In this document: positions 1-9,200 of the stretch, one piece after another
Layout: each line of letters starts with the position of its first letter
How positions within the stretch are numbered: the stretch's first letter is position 1
NCBI RefSeq assembly: GCF_000159015.1
Contig: NZ_DS999544.1
Location: forward strand, 1-64,000
DNA: 64,000 nucleotides
Direction of reading: 5' to 3'
Origin: Gleimia coleocanis DSM 15436
Lineage (GTDB): Bacteria; Actinomycetota; Actinomycetes; Actinomycetales; Actinomycetaceae
Notes under the pieces: model-generated
Told to the model about the DNA's origin: nothing
Database searches by the model: none
Seen by the model: the letters and a program-made list of their open reading frames with translations, nothing else
Position numbers and translations under genes: made by a program

Positions 1-101
1 AAACAAACAACAAACACACAAAACACACGCCAACACGAACTCCCACGCAGGGGGTAGTGTTACACAGTGTGAGATTAAATCTCTGTCTACATGAAATGAA
101 C

Positions 102-125
102 CGCCCTCGGAAAAATCCGAGGGCG
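102..125. terminator. Inverted pair of word A (hairpin)
   Basis: CGCCCTCGGA at 102-111 and its exact reverse complement at 116-125 enclose four A residues, giving a 10-bp perfect stem. It lies just past the stop of the small reverse-strand gene at 132-320, where a terminator is expected. No long T-run follows, so termination strength is uncertain. It is built from two copies of the dispersed word A. Confidence 0.6.
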
Positions 126-131
126 ATCATA

Positions 132-320
132 TTAGGACTTGAAAAGGGAAGCAATCCGCGCGAACAAGCCCGGACCCTGAGCAGCCTTAATTTCTTCCGG
201 CGTATGCTGCTTATCGCACCACTCGCTACGGGGAACACCACGCTTCACCTGGGCAACATGCTGGCCGCAGCCTGCCCACGTAGTCTTGCCACAAATCTTA
301 CATTGAACTGGACGACACAT
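132..320 (-). CDS. Small Cys-rich (zinc-ribbon-like) conserved protein
   Basis: This 62-residue protein begins MCRPVQCKICGKTTWAGCG and contains CxxC, a CGQH motif and a further Cys, a pattern typical of small actinobacterial proteins with a probable zinc-binding knuckle and no assigned function. The ATG at 320 is chosen over an upstream ATG at 365 because GAAGGAAA sits at ribosome-binding distance and the Cys-rich core starts there. The C-terminal part (IARIASLFKS-like) is basic and amphipathic. It is monocistronic, with a word-A hairpin directly downstream. The metal-binding role is inferred from cysteine spacing only. Confidence 0.7.
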   Translation of the reverse strand: MCRPVQCKICGKTTWAGCGQHVAQVKRGVPRSEWCDKQHTPEEIKAAQGPGLFARIASLFKS

Positions 321-482
321 AGTAATTTCCTTCGGTATTTTCTTTAAAAATACATATAAACACATCCTTCTGTGTGCTAGTGTAGCAAAGTTTTCACACT
401 CTGGAATAGGGGAGCAGATAAGCGCATGCAGGATTTACGTCAAAGAAGAGTAAAATAAGACTAAAGATATTAAGGAGTAAGC

Positions 483-1907
483 ATGCGCGTATCACCACAA
501 TACTCAGCAACCTACCGCGTAGAAGTAGATGAAACCCAAGCCAAACTAGCCGACGTAGTAAACGTAGTCACCGGCACCGAAGCCTCCATTACCGGTCTGG
601 ACGTAATCGACTCAGACAACGGCGAACTCAGCTTCGACCTCACCTGTAACACTAAAGACTCTGCACATCGTCGTGAAATCCTCGAACTACTGCAAGAACT
701 ACACGGTGTAACGGTTGTATCCGTGCAAGATGCGACCTTCCTGGCGCACGTAGGCGGTAAACTCTCAGTCGAACCAAAGACGCCAATCCGTAACCGCGCA
801 GACCTCTCGCGCGTCTACACCCCCGGCGTTGCCCGCGTATGTACCGCAATCCACGACAACCCAGCGAAGTCCTTCTACTTCACCCAACGCGCAAACACCG
901 TCGCAGTCGTCTCAGACGGTACCGCAGTGCTGGGCTTAGGTGATATCGGCCCAGAAGCTGCCCTGCCGGTAATGGAAGGTAAAGCAGCCCTCTTCAAACA
1001 GTTCGGCAACGTAGACGCCTGGCCAGTAGTATTAGCAACCAAAGACGTAGACGAAATCGTCAACATCGTCAAAGCTATCGCCCCAGGATACGGCGGCATC
1101 AACCTCGAAGACATCTCTGCTCCACGTTGCTTTGAAATTGAAGCGCGCCTGAAAGCAGAACTAGATATTCCAGTATTCCACGACGACCAGCACGGAACCG
1201 CAGTAGTTGTACTGGCCGCCCTCATGAACGCCCTTAAAGTCGTAAATAAGCGGATCGAGGACGTTCGCATTGTCGTCTCTGGCGTTGGTGCTGCCGGCAC
1301 AGCAATCATTAAACTGCTGCTCGCACAGGGGGCGAAAGATATTGTCGGATACGGGCGCACCGGCGCACTCGCCGCAGACGAAACCGAAGGCATGAACCCA
1401 GCACGAAAAGAACTCGCCGAAATCACCAACCCACGCCTAGTGCATGGTGACCTCAAGAGTGGTCTAAAAGATGCTGACGTATTCATTGGCGTCTCCCAGG
1501 GGAATATTCTCACCGCAGCAGACATCGCCACCATGGCAGATGACGCAATCGTGTTCGCTCTGGCAAACCCAACTCCCGAAGTTGATCCAATCGCCGCTGC
1601 CAAGTACGCAACTGTCGTAGCAACTGGCCGCTCAGACTTCCCGAACCAAATCAATAACGTATTGGCGTTCCCCGGGCTATTCCGTGGGCTCTTAGACGCC
1701 CACGCAACCACCATCACTACGGAAATCCTGCGCGTCACCGCAGTTGCTATTGCTGAAGTAATCAGTGAAGCGGAACTGTCCAGCCACTACATCATTCCAG
1801 GTGTATTCGATGACCGCGTAGTCCACGCAGTACAAAAAGCCGTACGTAAAGCTGCAGCAGACCTGCCAAAGCATCAGATTCCATTCCAGGAACACGCGCA
1901 ACTGTAA
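483..1907 (+). CDS. NAD-dependent malic enzyme with N-terminal ACT domain
   Basis: Catalyses oxidative decarboxylation of malate to pyruvate in the cytosol, linking C4 acids to pyruvate. The 474 residues show an ACT-like regulatory domain (about 1-80), then the malic enzyme core: YTPGVA (112-117) with the catalytic Tyr, EGKAAL (165-170) with the catalytic Lys, EDISAP (209-214) and FHDDQHGTA (232-240) for metal and substrate, and a Rossmann GVGAAGTA (267-274). Length fits the short bacterial NAD-type class, not the MaeB-phosphotransacetylase fusion. TAAGGAGTAA precedes the ATG. A strong terminator follows. It is likely monocistronic. The ACT domain suggests amino-acid feedback, but the ligand cannot be told from sequence. 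Confidence 0.93.
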   Translation: MRVSPQYSATYRVEVDETQAKLADVVNVVTGTEASITGLDVIDSDNGELSFDLTCNTKDSAHRREILELLQELHGVTVVSVQDATFLAHVGGKLSVEPKTPIRNRADLSRVYTPGVARVCTAIHDNPAKSFYFTQRANTVAVVSDGTAVLGLGDIGPEAALPVMEGKAALFKQFGNVDAWPVVLATKDVDEIVNIVKAIAPGYGGINLEDISAPRCFEIEARLKAELDIPVFHDDQHGTAVVVLAALMNALKVVNKRIEDVRIVVSGVGAAGTAIIKLLLAQGAKDIVGYGRTGALAADETEGMNPARKELAEITNPRLVHGDLKSGLKDADVFIGVSQGNILTAADIATMADDAIVFALANPTPEVDPIAAAKYATVVATGRSDFPNQINNVLAFPGLFRGLLDAHATTITTEILRVTAVAIAEVISEAELSSHYIIPGVFDDRVVHAVQKAVRKAAADLPKHQIPFQEHAQL

Positions 1908-1919
1908 CTGTAATAAACT

Positions 1920-1949
1920 AATCCCCCGTAGAAAAACTACGGGGGATTT
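1920..1949 (+). terminator. Rho-independent terminator after malic enzyme
   Basis: ATCCCCCGTAG and CTACGGGGGAT flank a short A-rich loop, forming a perfect 11-bp stem 13 bases after the stop codon, followed by TTG and mixed T-rich sequence. It has no word A or B, unlike many other terminators here, and may also serve the converging small gene at 1967-2182. Confidence 0.85.
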
Positions 1950-1966
1950 GCTATCTAAGTTTAAGT

Positions 1967-2182
1967 TCAGCGGGTAATGCCCAAAGTGGCGCGTACCTGG
2001 TAGGTTACGAAACCGGTTGCCAGTACGAAAGCAGCAATCAAACCACCCATTGCGACAGAGGAAGAAGCGGTGAAAACGCCGCTGAGGATGAAAACAAAGG
2101 AAACCGCCAGGGCGAAAGCAAAAACGCGGGCGTAGAACATTTCCATAGAGTTTTCAGAAGAAGTAATCGGGGTGATAATCAT
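1967..2182 (-). CDS. Small two-helix membrane protein of unknown function
   Basis: This 71-residue protein has two hydrophobic stretches (about residues 18-36 and 44-62) separated by a short polar turn, with a charged C-terminal end. No catalytic motif is visible. The start at 2182 is supported by GAGGAG six bases upstream. It converges with the malic enzyme gene. The unusually long structured stretch upstream (2183-2420) may be its 5' leader. No function is proposed. Confidence 0.6.
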   Translation of the reverse strand: MIITPITSSENSMEMFYARVFAFALAVSFVFILSGVFTASSSVAMGGLIAAFVLATGFVTYQVRATLGITR

Positions 2183-2332
2183 GTTTGCTCCTCAATATCT
2201 CAATCCGTTGATGATGCGGGAGCCCTCGATCTGTGCTTCCGCACGGACCGTTGTGCTTATCGTTTGATACTTCAATTAGTACGCGGTCTGGGACCTTTGG
2301 GCAATCCAATTCAGTTGACTGTGAATGGACAG

Positions 2333-2390
2333 ACCGGCGTGCAAGGCTAACAGTTTTCTGGAAAACAACTGCACGCCTGTGCACGCCGGT
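2333..2390 (-). promoter_or_regulatory. Long imperfect hairpin in the leader of the small membrane protein
   Basis: The 238-base gap 2183-2420 has no convincing gene. It holds an 11-bp perfect inverted repeat, ACCGGCGTGCA (2333-2343) with TGCACGCCGGT (2380-2390), enclosing a second stem CAGTTTTC with GAAAACAACTG, and a third small stem near 2240. Read on the reverse strand this would be a structured 5' leader for the gene at 1967-2182. I cannot match it to a named riboswitch. It could also be a terminator for upstream transcription or a small RNA. Confidence 0.35.
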
Positions 2391-2420
2391 GAGTCAGGGG
2401 ACTAAAAAGCCCGAAATTCC

Positions 2421-2549
2421 TTAGTCTTCCTCAGGTGGAAGCACAATTAGCTGGTCTTTTGGAGGAGTAATCACTAAAACTGGCACGCAATCAGCGGACA
2501 AAGTGCTGAAAGTTTGCGATTGATCAGTGCTGTAACCGTTGGTACTCAT
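2421..2549 (-). CDS. Possible small hypothetical protein
   Basis: This is a 42-residue reading frame just downstream of the permease stop, with a hydrophobic stretch VPVLVITP and an acidic PPEED end. A longer start at 2609 would overlap the permease by 29 bases. Neither start has a ribosome-binding site. It may be translated as part of the permease transcript or be non-coding. Confidence 0.25.
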   Translation of the reverse strand: MSTNGYSTDQSQTFSTLSADCVPVLVITPPKDQLIVLPPEED

Positions 2550-2580
2550 ATGAAAATCATATGTGATTAATGGGAAGCTG

Positions 2581-4063
2581 TCAGTCGATAGTGCGGGAAA
2601 GATCCGCATCAGTTAGTTTCACGCCCGGAGACTTAGTGATGAGCTTATGGCCCACCCAAAGAGCCAGGAACGCTAACAAACCCACGTAAGTAGAGAAAAC
2701 AGTGAGCCAGTCGGCGCGCCCCTGCCAGACTTCCAGGTTCTGTCCGGCGATTACCACCAGAACCATTACGAGGGCGACGATTGGACCTAACGGATAGAGT
2801 TTAGACCTAAACGGCAGTTCAGACACGTCGTGTCCCTGTAGTTTAAAAGCGCGACGGAAGCGGTAGTGGCTCCATGCAATACCAGCCCAAACAATGAACC
2901 CCGCTAAACCGGATACCGTGATTAGCCAAACGTAAGCAGTGCCGTCACCAATTAGGGAAGTTAGGAAAGCGAATCCGCCAATTGCAGTAGTAGCGAGTAA
3001 AGCTGGCATAGGTACGCCACGGCTATTTACTTTGGCGAAAATCTTTGGTGCTTTACCAGAGACTGCCATGGAGTAAAGCATGCGTGAAGAGGCATAAAGG
3101 CCAGAGTTGCCAGCGGAAAGAATCGCGGTAAGAATTACTGCGTTCATTACGGAGGCGGCACCAAGAATGCCCGCCTTTTCAAAGATGAGCGTGAAAGGGG
3201 AAACGCTCACTTCTTCGATTTCGACTGCCAAAAGGTGCGGGTCGGTATATGGCAAAGAGGAAGCCGATAACAGCGATTGCTCCGATGTAGAATAGCGTGA
3301 TGCGGAAGAATACGGTGCGCACAGCACGAGGGATACTTACCTCAGGGTTCTTAGCTTCGCCGGCGGCAACCGCTAAAAGCTCTGTGCCTTGGAAAGAGAA
3401 ACCGGCAATCATCATGATTGAGAAAGTGCCGAACCAGCCGTTTACGAAAGGAGCTTCACCGCTGGTCCAATTTGAAAAACCAGGGGAGGGTCCCGCCAGG
3501 ATGCCGAAAATCATGAGCACGCCAGTGGCAAGGAAGACAATAACGGTTACTACCTTAATGGAGGCAAACCAGAATTCGGTTTCCCCGAAACCGAGTACTG
3601 TGAAAGCGTTGATTGCGAAAAGAATTAGGAGGAATAGCCCCGACCAGATGAATGCTGGTACTGATGGAAACCAGTAGCGCATCACGATAGCTACGGCAAC
3701 GAGTTCTGCGGCGAGTGTGATTGCCCAGTTAAACCAGTAGTTCCAGCCAGAAGCAAAGCCGAAAGAGGGAGATACCCAGCGGCTTGCCCAGGTTTCAAAT
3801 GAGCCTGATGCTGGCAGCCAGGTGGACATTTCGCCCAGGGATTGCATGAGTAGGTAAACCATGACGCCGATAGTGGCGTAGGCGACGAGGGCGCCTCCGG
3901 GTCCGGCTTGGGAGATGGAGCCACCGGAGGCTACCAGCAATCCAGTGCCGATAGCCCCTCCGATGGCAATCATGTTGAGGTGGCGTGCGCTTAAGCGACG
4001 CTTCAGGTTGCTTCCTTCTGGGTGGTTAGGTGCAGAGTTCAGTTCTGCTTGAATGTCGCTCAT
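2581..4063 (-). pseudogene. APC-family amino acid permease (LysP/GabP type), frameshifted
   Basis: Membrane symporter of the amino acid-polyamine-organocation superfamily. The first part has the family N terminus (RRLSARHLNMIAIGGAIGTG, then GEM and E-rich loops) and the second part has PYTDP followed by NAVILTAILSAGNSGLYASSR, the classic helix-8 region. The two halves are in different frames: the coding strand reads TTT-G-CCATATACC, where removing one G (position 3253) would restore FLF-PYTDP in step with LysP. Start ATG at 4063 is chosen for AGAAGGAG upstream. Intact length would be about 494 residues with 12 membrane helices. It is either a recent loss-of-function mutation or a sequencing indel. 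The family is certain, the substrate (basic amino acids or GABA) is not. Confidence 0.85.
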
Positions 4064-4192
4064 TATCACGCTCCTTCTGAAGTTTGGGAATTAATACGTG
4101 ATAGTGAAACTACACTCTTAGTTAGTTATGTGCAAAAATCCTTATGAATATTCCACACTTTGAGAACTAAATAAATACCTTTTACTTTAATT

Positions 4193-6819
4193 TTACTTTT
4201 GGGTGGTTTTGCTGCCCGCCCTCAAGAATCGCAAAGAGCCACCCGGCAAAAGCAAAGCACCCAATAAAAATAGCGAACCAGCCACGAAAATCATCCACGC
4301 TAAACCGCTCACACCAGTATTAGGAAGAGAAGGTGGCGTGTTACGCTCCGCCGGAGACTGAGGCTGCTCAGAAACTAACCCAGGAGTGTTACGCTCCGGG
4401 GTAGGTGAGGTAACAGAACCGCCCTCGGGAACAGTATTCCCAACCAAAGAATCAGCAGACTCTGCAGCGTCACCCGAAGCGGAATCAGAACCAACCTGTG
4501 GAATCAAAGGCGTAACCTGATCAGTAGAAACCTCGCCCGGCTTGCCCACCACAAAAGTCAGCGTAGCAGGCTCAGACACAAGCGGAGCAGACAACCCCAA
4601 AGAATGCGCAACAGAACGGAAGAAACCAACCGGCTGGGATTCTGGAACCACCGCGCGAACCTGCAGACGATACGTGCCCGGAGTTGTAAAAGCCCAATGC
4701 AAATGCATGTGCGTACGCTGCGGGTTCTTAAGAACCAGAGGCTTCTGAGAATCAAAAACAACTTCCCCTAAGCCCCCCAAAGGAGCAGAAGTGAAACCCC
4801 ACCAGTTTGCGCCCGCAGGAGTTTCCAACGCGGAAAGCTCTAAATCAACTCCCGCGGGGAAACGCTGGTAATCAAAATCCTCAGTTGAAAAACCTGGCCA
4901 CGCGCGGCCCGCCTGCTGAGTTGCCCCTAAAACAAACAGGGGAGTGCTCTCTTCGCCTAAAAAATCAAAGGACTTATCGCCAAAAATACGCGAGCTACGC
5001 TTCACCTGAGCGGCATCCGGAACCGCAATAGAAACAGCCGCAGGGTCACGCAAAACCGTACTAGTAGCGTGTTGACGAGAATCATCCTTAACTGCAATCA
5101 CCAGTTTATCCCCACTAAAATGTGGACCAATATCTAAATGACCATCAGAAATCGTCACCTTATCCTGGATTAGTTTCAACACGGCAGGTTCCGAGGGCGT
5201 TACCTCTGGGGTATCAGTTTCTGCAGAACCATCAGTGCTGCCTGGAGTTTGCGGGTCAGCTGGAACAGTTGGAGTTTCTTCTTCAGCGTCGTCAGAATTA
5301 GTAGCTCCAGAAACGAAAGGTGTGTCGGTAAGCTGCAGGGGATGAGTCGCAGATTCACCTGTAGCTGGAGTATTAACTGTTAGTTCCGCGCCGCCGTAGG
5401 GAGAACGTGAATCCGGAACTACCTTTAGTTTCAGCGTAGTAATGTCATAACAGTCATCGGTAGAGAAGTTAAATGAACGCACTCCTGGGAAAGAAATGAA
5501 GTTTACTTCGCAGGTGGGGTACTCGTCAGCAGGGTCAGCATAGAAGCCACCCGAAACGTGTAGTGGCAAATATGCTTGTGCCGGGCTGACGTTAAGAGTG
5601 TAGTGAGAGTCCGTCGCGGCAACGCTAACAGTCACCTGCTTATCGGTAATCACGCGGTCATTGAAGTCAAAAGCCGGCAGAGTGGAATCGACTTGAGGAA
5701 CCGGATAGGTTCCGGTGGTCTGGGTAGAAAATTCAGCCTGCCCCTGCGCGTAAGACACTGGGGTGGAAACCCAACGTGGGCTTGGGGTGCCGTGCGCAGG
5801 AATGAATACTACTTGCAGATTTGCTGGGTCAGCACCTAAGAGTTCTTGCCATTTTGCCTGTCCCTTAGAAACTGGAGTTTCCGTGAGGTAATGACCGTTA
5901 ATGAAGAAAACGGCGGTACCGGAATCTTTAGCATCACCTGTGGTGAAGCGTAACTCGCTAAGTTTAGCTTCTGCATAGTCACTGGTGTCCGCAGCGGGTT
6001 TAACTGTGAAAGTTGGAGAGAAGTCTGTGGAGTCGGTAGTGGCTGGCGCATTGTTGTAGGCAGTCGCTAGGTTGATGGGGTCAGAGTTTTCTGGATTAAT
6101 GCCACCGACTTGCCAGTAAACGGTTTGGGGGCTGAGGCTACCAGGCGTCCCTGTTTGTCTCGTGCGGAAGCGCGGTAGGTGACTTCGTAGCGACCTGGCT
6201 GACTGAAAGTAGTGTGATTGTGGGTATGTAGACCAGGCTTAATCCAGGTGGAACGTAATCCAGGTTCATGGCTGGAAAGTAAGCGCGTAACCGGATTTTC
6301 TAGCATGAAAGCAGGGTCTAGTGTGGATACAAACAGGTCCATGCGTCCAGGGCCAGAAAAACCTACTAAGTCAAGTGTGAATGATTGGTCGCGGAATGCT
6401 TCTATCGGGATCTCTGTGTCAGCACCAAAACCAATCCAGAGTTGCTTGGAACGTGGAACTACAGTGTTGGGTGCCCAGAATACCTGTGTTCCAACTTTCC
6501 CGAGGAATGCTTGGCGTGGGTCAGAGGGAATAGTGTAGTAAAACTCTTGAGTGGAGCGGGATACCACTTTATCTAGGTAGTTAATAGTGTGGTGAAGTGG
6601 GTCAAGTGTGTCACCTTTGGCTTTTAAGGTAAAGTTTTGTGCCTGTTGATCCCAGAAGATTTTTGGTGAATCTACGTGCCCTTGCTGGTTTATTATGCGG
6701 TTTGTTGGGTTTTCGGAAGCGCTCGCGGAGATTGTGTAACTACTGATTCCGAGGGTAGTTGCAAGGAATGAAATTGCGGTCAGTGAAGTTAGGGTTTGTT
6801 TTAAGGTTGGGAGCAGCAC
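4193..6819 (-). pseudogene. Zinc-regulated choice-of-anchor M surface protein, frameshifted
   Basis: Cell-wall protein of the family tied to zinc/manganese ABC importers in Actinobacteria. From a GTG at 6819 (GGAGAG upstream) it has a signal peptide, a first anchor-M domain ending in the HTHNHTTF...G.YEV motif, YWQVGGINP, a second anchor-M domain with THMHLHWAF, a Pro/Ser/Glu-rich stalk, LPNTG, a hydrophobic segment and a basic tail, so it is sortase-anchored. The frame breaks at the G5 run 6127-6131: one more G would join SAP to QTVYWQVGG and give about 875 residues. The coding strand downstream stays open to 4193. The stalk contains two ERNTP peptides encoded by word B, and word A twice. 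A Zur-like box lies just upstream. Confidence 0.8.
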
Positions 6820-6837
6820 GGTAAACTCTCCATTTAT

Positions 6838-6852
6838 TGAGAATGATTATCA
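6838..6852 (-). promoter_or_regulatory. Zur-like box upstream of the surface protein gene
   Basis: TGAGAATGATTATCA is a 7-1-7 palindrome (TGAGAAT, G, ATTATCA) matching the TGAnAATnATTnTCA pattern of actinobacterial Zur operators. It ends 18 bases upstream of the GTG start, so a bound repressor would block transcription. A Fur-type regulator could use a similar site, but the zinc association of the protein family favours Zur. Confidence 0.6.
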
Positions 6853-6935
6853 GTTTCAATTTACTGGAGAGGGAAACGAAACGCAAATAACAACACCCGG
6901 TAATACTGCTAAAATCACATGAGAAAGCGCGTTCG

Positions 6936-6993
6936 CATATGAGTTTTGTTCCACCAAAACAAAAACTCATATGGCAACCGCTGTTGCCATATG
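6936..6993 (+). promoter_or_regulatory. Two overlapping hairpins in the leader of the pseudouridine synthase
   Basis: CATATGAGTTTTG (6936-6948) pairs with CAAAAACTCATATG (6960-6973), and CATATGGCAAC (6969-6979) pairs with GTTGCCATATG (6983-6993). The two stems share the CATATG at 6969-6974, so full formation of one disturbs the other. They sit just before the ribosome-binding site of the next gene, and could act as an attenuator or translation switch. Function is inference. Confidence 0.4.
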
Positions 6994-7016
6994 TGAGGTG
7001 GAAACAAGGAGGAGTA

Positions 7017-8015
7017 ATGCAGGAAAAAAGTCGCCAGAAAATCCGCCCTCCGAAACTGCCTGCCCGCGACGGACTGCACCCCGTACGCCTAGGAAAACGC
7101 ATAAACAGTAAAGAAGCACGTGCCCTCAAAGGCAGCCTTGGGGACTGGATTATTAAAAACGTTCCCACTATCGACCCAGAAGAACTACGCAAATACTTTG
7201 AAATCGGAGAAGTAGTTGACTGGTGGGGGAATCCGCAAACCTGGGACACCCCAGCCACCGCCCTCGAAAACCCCATCTATATTTACCGACCCGCCACCGA
7301 CGAAATCGCAGAACACATTCACATTCCAATCGTTCACCGCGGAAACGGTTGGCTCGTCATAAACAAGCCGAAAGATATAGCCAGCACTCCGCGTGGATCC
7401 TACATCGTGCGAACTGCCACCATTGCGCTACGTCGCCAAGAAGGAAATGCAGACCTCACCCCCGCACACCGCCTCGACCGCGCCACCTCCGGGCTACTAC
7501 TTTTTACCGAACGCCCCGAACTGCGAGGCATGTACCAAGACCTCTTCCAAAATCGGCAGGTTACGAAAACCTACCGAGCCACCGCGAAAGCCATTGACTT
7601 TAACTACATCAAAAGCTCTGCGCTGGTAAAAATCACCGTAGACCCAGAAGAACAACCCGGCTGGGTAAAAATCGAAAGCCGGATTGAAAAACGCCCAGGC
7701 GACCCGGGAGCGCAACATGCCTTCGGAAAAATAAATGCCGTCACTTACCTGCGACCAGTAAAAACTGTCACCATAGAGGGACAACAGTTTGTTGAGTACG
7801 AAGTGCAACCGCAAACTGGTAAAACCCACCAGATTCGACTACACTTTGCTAGCTTAGGAGCTCCCCTGGTGGGAGATCCACTCTATGGCGGTTTCAACGC
7901 TGCACCATTTGGGCTCGAAAAAGTGCCCGCTGGTTATCAAGAATTGCATTTAGAAGCATGCAGACTTGAGTTTAAAGATCCACAAACTCAAGAAATGGTT
8001 AAGATAGAGCTGTAA
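7017..8015 (+). CDS. RluA-family RNA pseudouridine synthase
   Basis: Isomerises a uridine in rRNA or tRNA to pseudouridine. The 332-residue protein has an S4-like N-terminal part (WIIKN...RKYFEIGEV), the catalytic HRLDRATSG with Asp at about residue 154, GLLLFT, and the C-terminal TGKTHQIRLHFASLG motif, in canonical order. The ATG at 7017 is preferred because AAGGAGGAG lies five bases upstream; an ATG at 6939 falls inside the leader hairpins. The target base cannot be deduced; this is a RluA/RluC/RluD-type member. A RidA gene follows 24 bases downstream and is probably cotranscribed. A word-A variant and a word-B variant (GAQHA peptide) lie within the gene. Confidence 0.88.
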   Translation: MQEKSRQKIRPPKLPARDGLHPVRLGKRINSKEARALKGSLGDWIIKNVPTIDPEELRKYFEIGEVVDWWGNPQTWDTPATALENPIYIYRPATDEIAEHIHIPIVHRGNGWLVINKPKDIASTPRGSYIVRTATIALRRQEGNADLTPAHRLDRATSGLLLFTERPELRGMYQDLFQNRQVTKTYRATAKAIDFNYIKSSALVKITVDPEEQPGWVKIESRIEKRPGDPGAQHAFGKINAVTYLRPVKTVTIEGQQFVEYEVQPQTGKTHQIRLHFASLGAPLVGDPLYGGFNAAPFGLEKVPAGYQELHLEACRLEFKDPQTQEMVKIEL

Positions 8016-8039
8016 ACCAGAACAAAAAAGGAGTTGGAA

Positions 8040-8489
8040 ATGCTAGTTAGTGAACGCCTAGTTGAGTTAGGTATTGAGCTTCCTGAAGTTGTGCCCCCAG
8101 TTGCAGCCTATGTTCCGGCGCGAGTTATTGGTAATACTGTGCGCACGTCCGGTCAGTTACCTATGCGGGCCGGAGAACTGATTGCAACCGGTCGTTTAGG
8201 GGTAGTTTCCGTTGAGGATGGTTATGCCGCGGCTCGTCAATGTGCCTTGAATGCGGTGGCTGCAGCGGCAGCAGTAGCTGGTGGTGTAGATAAGCTGGGA
8301 GGCGTGTTGAAGGTTACTGGCTTTGTGGCTTCCGAACCTGATTTTTATGCGCAACCAGCAGTTGTGAACGGTGCTTCGGAAATTCTAGGAGAAATTTTTG
8401 GCGACCAGCACATCCGCTCTGCCGTGGGGGTAGCAGCTTTGCCGTTGAACGCTTCTGTGGAAGTGGAAGTCGAATTTGCGCTTGTTTAA
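8040..8489 (+). CDS. RidA/YjgF family protein
   Basis: Members hydrolyse reactive enamine/imine intermediates released by PLP enzymes. The 149-residue chain follows the YjgF fold, with GNTVRTSGQLP near the N terminus, a GG-containing helix pair, and VEVEVEFALV at the C-terminal strand. The canonical Arg of RidA (in the IRxxV region) may be the Arg in HIRSAVGV. The ATG at 8040 has AAGGAG six bases upstream; a TTG at 8034 is too close. Length is slightly above the common 125-135 residues, as in the actinobacterial RidA-like subgroup. Exact substrate is unknown. Confidence 0.85.
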   Translation: MLVSERLVELGIELPEVVPPVAAYVPARVIGNTVRTSGQLPMRAGELIATGRLGVVSVEDGYAAARQCALNAVAAAAAVAGGVDKLGGVLKVTGFVASEPDFYAQPAVVNGASEILGEIFGDQHIRSAVGVAALPLNASVEVEVEFALV

Positions 8490-8495
8490 TAGGGT

Positions 8496-9200
8496 TTAAA
8501 GCTTTTCTTGTAAGTTGCGATTCGTGCGTTCCAGATTATCTAAAATGGGTTGGTAATGCTTATTTACCGCAGCGATATATTCCTCTAAATCTCCTTTTTC
8601 GAGGGCGGTGAGAATATCTCCGTGTGCCTGCGCAGTAACTTCTAAGTTATCAGGAGTGGAAATTTCTAAAAGCGGGTTAATTACTGAATGAATTTTCCAA
8701 AACGCCTCAATAAACTGGGCTTGCATGGTGTTGTCTATGCGGCGAGCTAAAGAATTGTGAAATTCCTGGTCGAAGGCTGAAATATCTCGACCTGTCGCAG
8801 CATAGGAAACCATTTTTTCAACCAGTTTTTTCAATTCTGGATTAGAAGTATTTTTGAAGCTTGAGATAAGCTCCGGACCGGCGTTCTTGTCAATAGAACG
8901 ACGAATCTCAACGATTTCTCTAAGGGTTTTTAGATCGTCCGTTGCTGACATCGCGGCTCGGAAAACTAAAGCGTCCACCAGGGGCTGTAAAGACATCTGA
9001 CCTACGAAAGTTCCCCGTCCATGTCGTACATCAAGAATGTCTAAAGCAGTTAAGGTGCGGACTGCTTCACGAACTGATGATCGAGAAACATTTAAGATTT
9101 CACAGAGCTCAGATTCGGTTGGGATAGCATCTCCGGGCTGTAAATGGCGCTGTAAAATCAAGTTTTTTAGCTCAGTGATGGTAGTTTTCAGGCTAGACAT
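8496..9200 (-). CDS. nanR: FadR-type GntR regulator, probable NanR of the sialic-acid cluster
   Basis: The 234-residue protein has an N-terminal winged helix (PTESELCEILNVSRSSVREAVRTL, GRGTFV) and a C-terminal all-helical FCD domain whose metal/ligand residues fit DQEFHNSLARR and the later AQAHGDIL and H residues. It is divergent from the sialic-acid transporter with 164 bases between, the usual position of a local repressor; in Corynebacterium a GntR regulator beside an ABC sialic-acid importer plays this role. A perfect 7-7-7 inverted repeat in the shared promoter region is its likely site. The ligand (sialic acid or a ManNAc derivative) is inferred from context. It converges with RidA, ending six bases from it. 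Confidence 0.75.
   Translation of the reverse strand: MSSLKTTITELKNLILQRHLQPGDAIPTESELCEILNVSRSSVREAVRTLTALDILDVRHGRGTFVGQMSLQPLVDALVFRAAMSATDDLKTLREIVEIRRSIDKNAGPELISSFKNTSNPELKKLVEKMVSYAATGRDISAFDQEFHNSLARRIDNTMQAQFIEAFWKIHSVINPLLEISTPDNLEVTAQAHGDILTALEKGDLEEYIAAVNKHYQPILDNLERTNRNLQEKL

Noticed and set aside
57-347. 96-codon forward open frame at the left end
   Set aside because: It overlaps the conserved Cys-rich gene on the other strand and its terminator, and has no ribosome-binding site.
875-1738. 287-codon reverse open frame inside the malic enzyme gene
   Set aside because: Composition is typical of an antisense shadow (Ser/Thr/Ala-rich, no motif) opposite a fully conserved enzyme.
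5836-6051. Separate small gene between the two halves of the surface protein
   Set aside because: The frame continuing from YWQVGG is open through this region to 4193 and carries family motifs, so this is an out-of-frame shadow.
6127-6131. Phase variation at the G5 run
   Set aside because: Five bases is shorter than typical contingency runs; a simple mutation or a consensus error is more likely.
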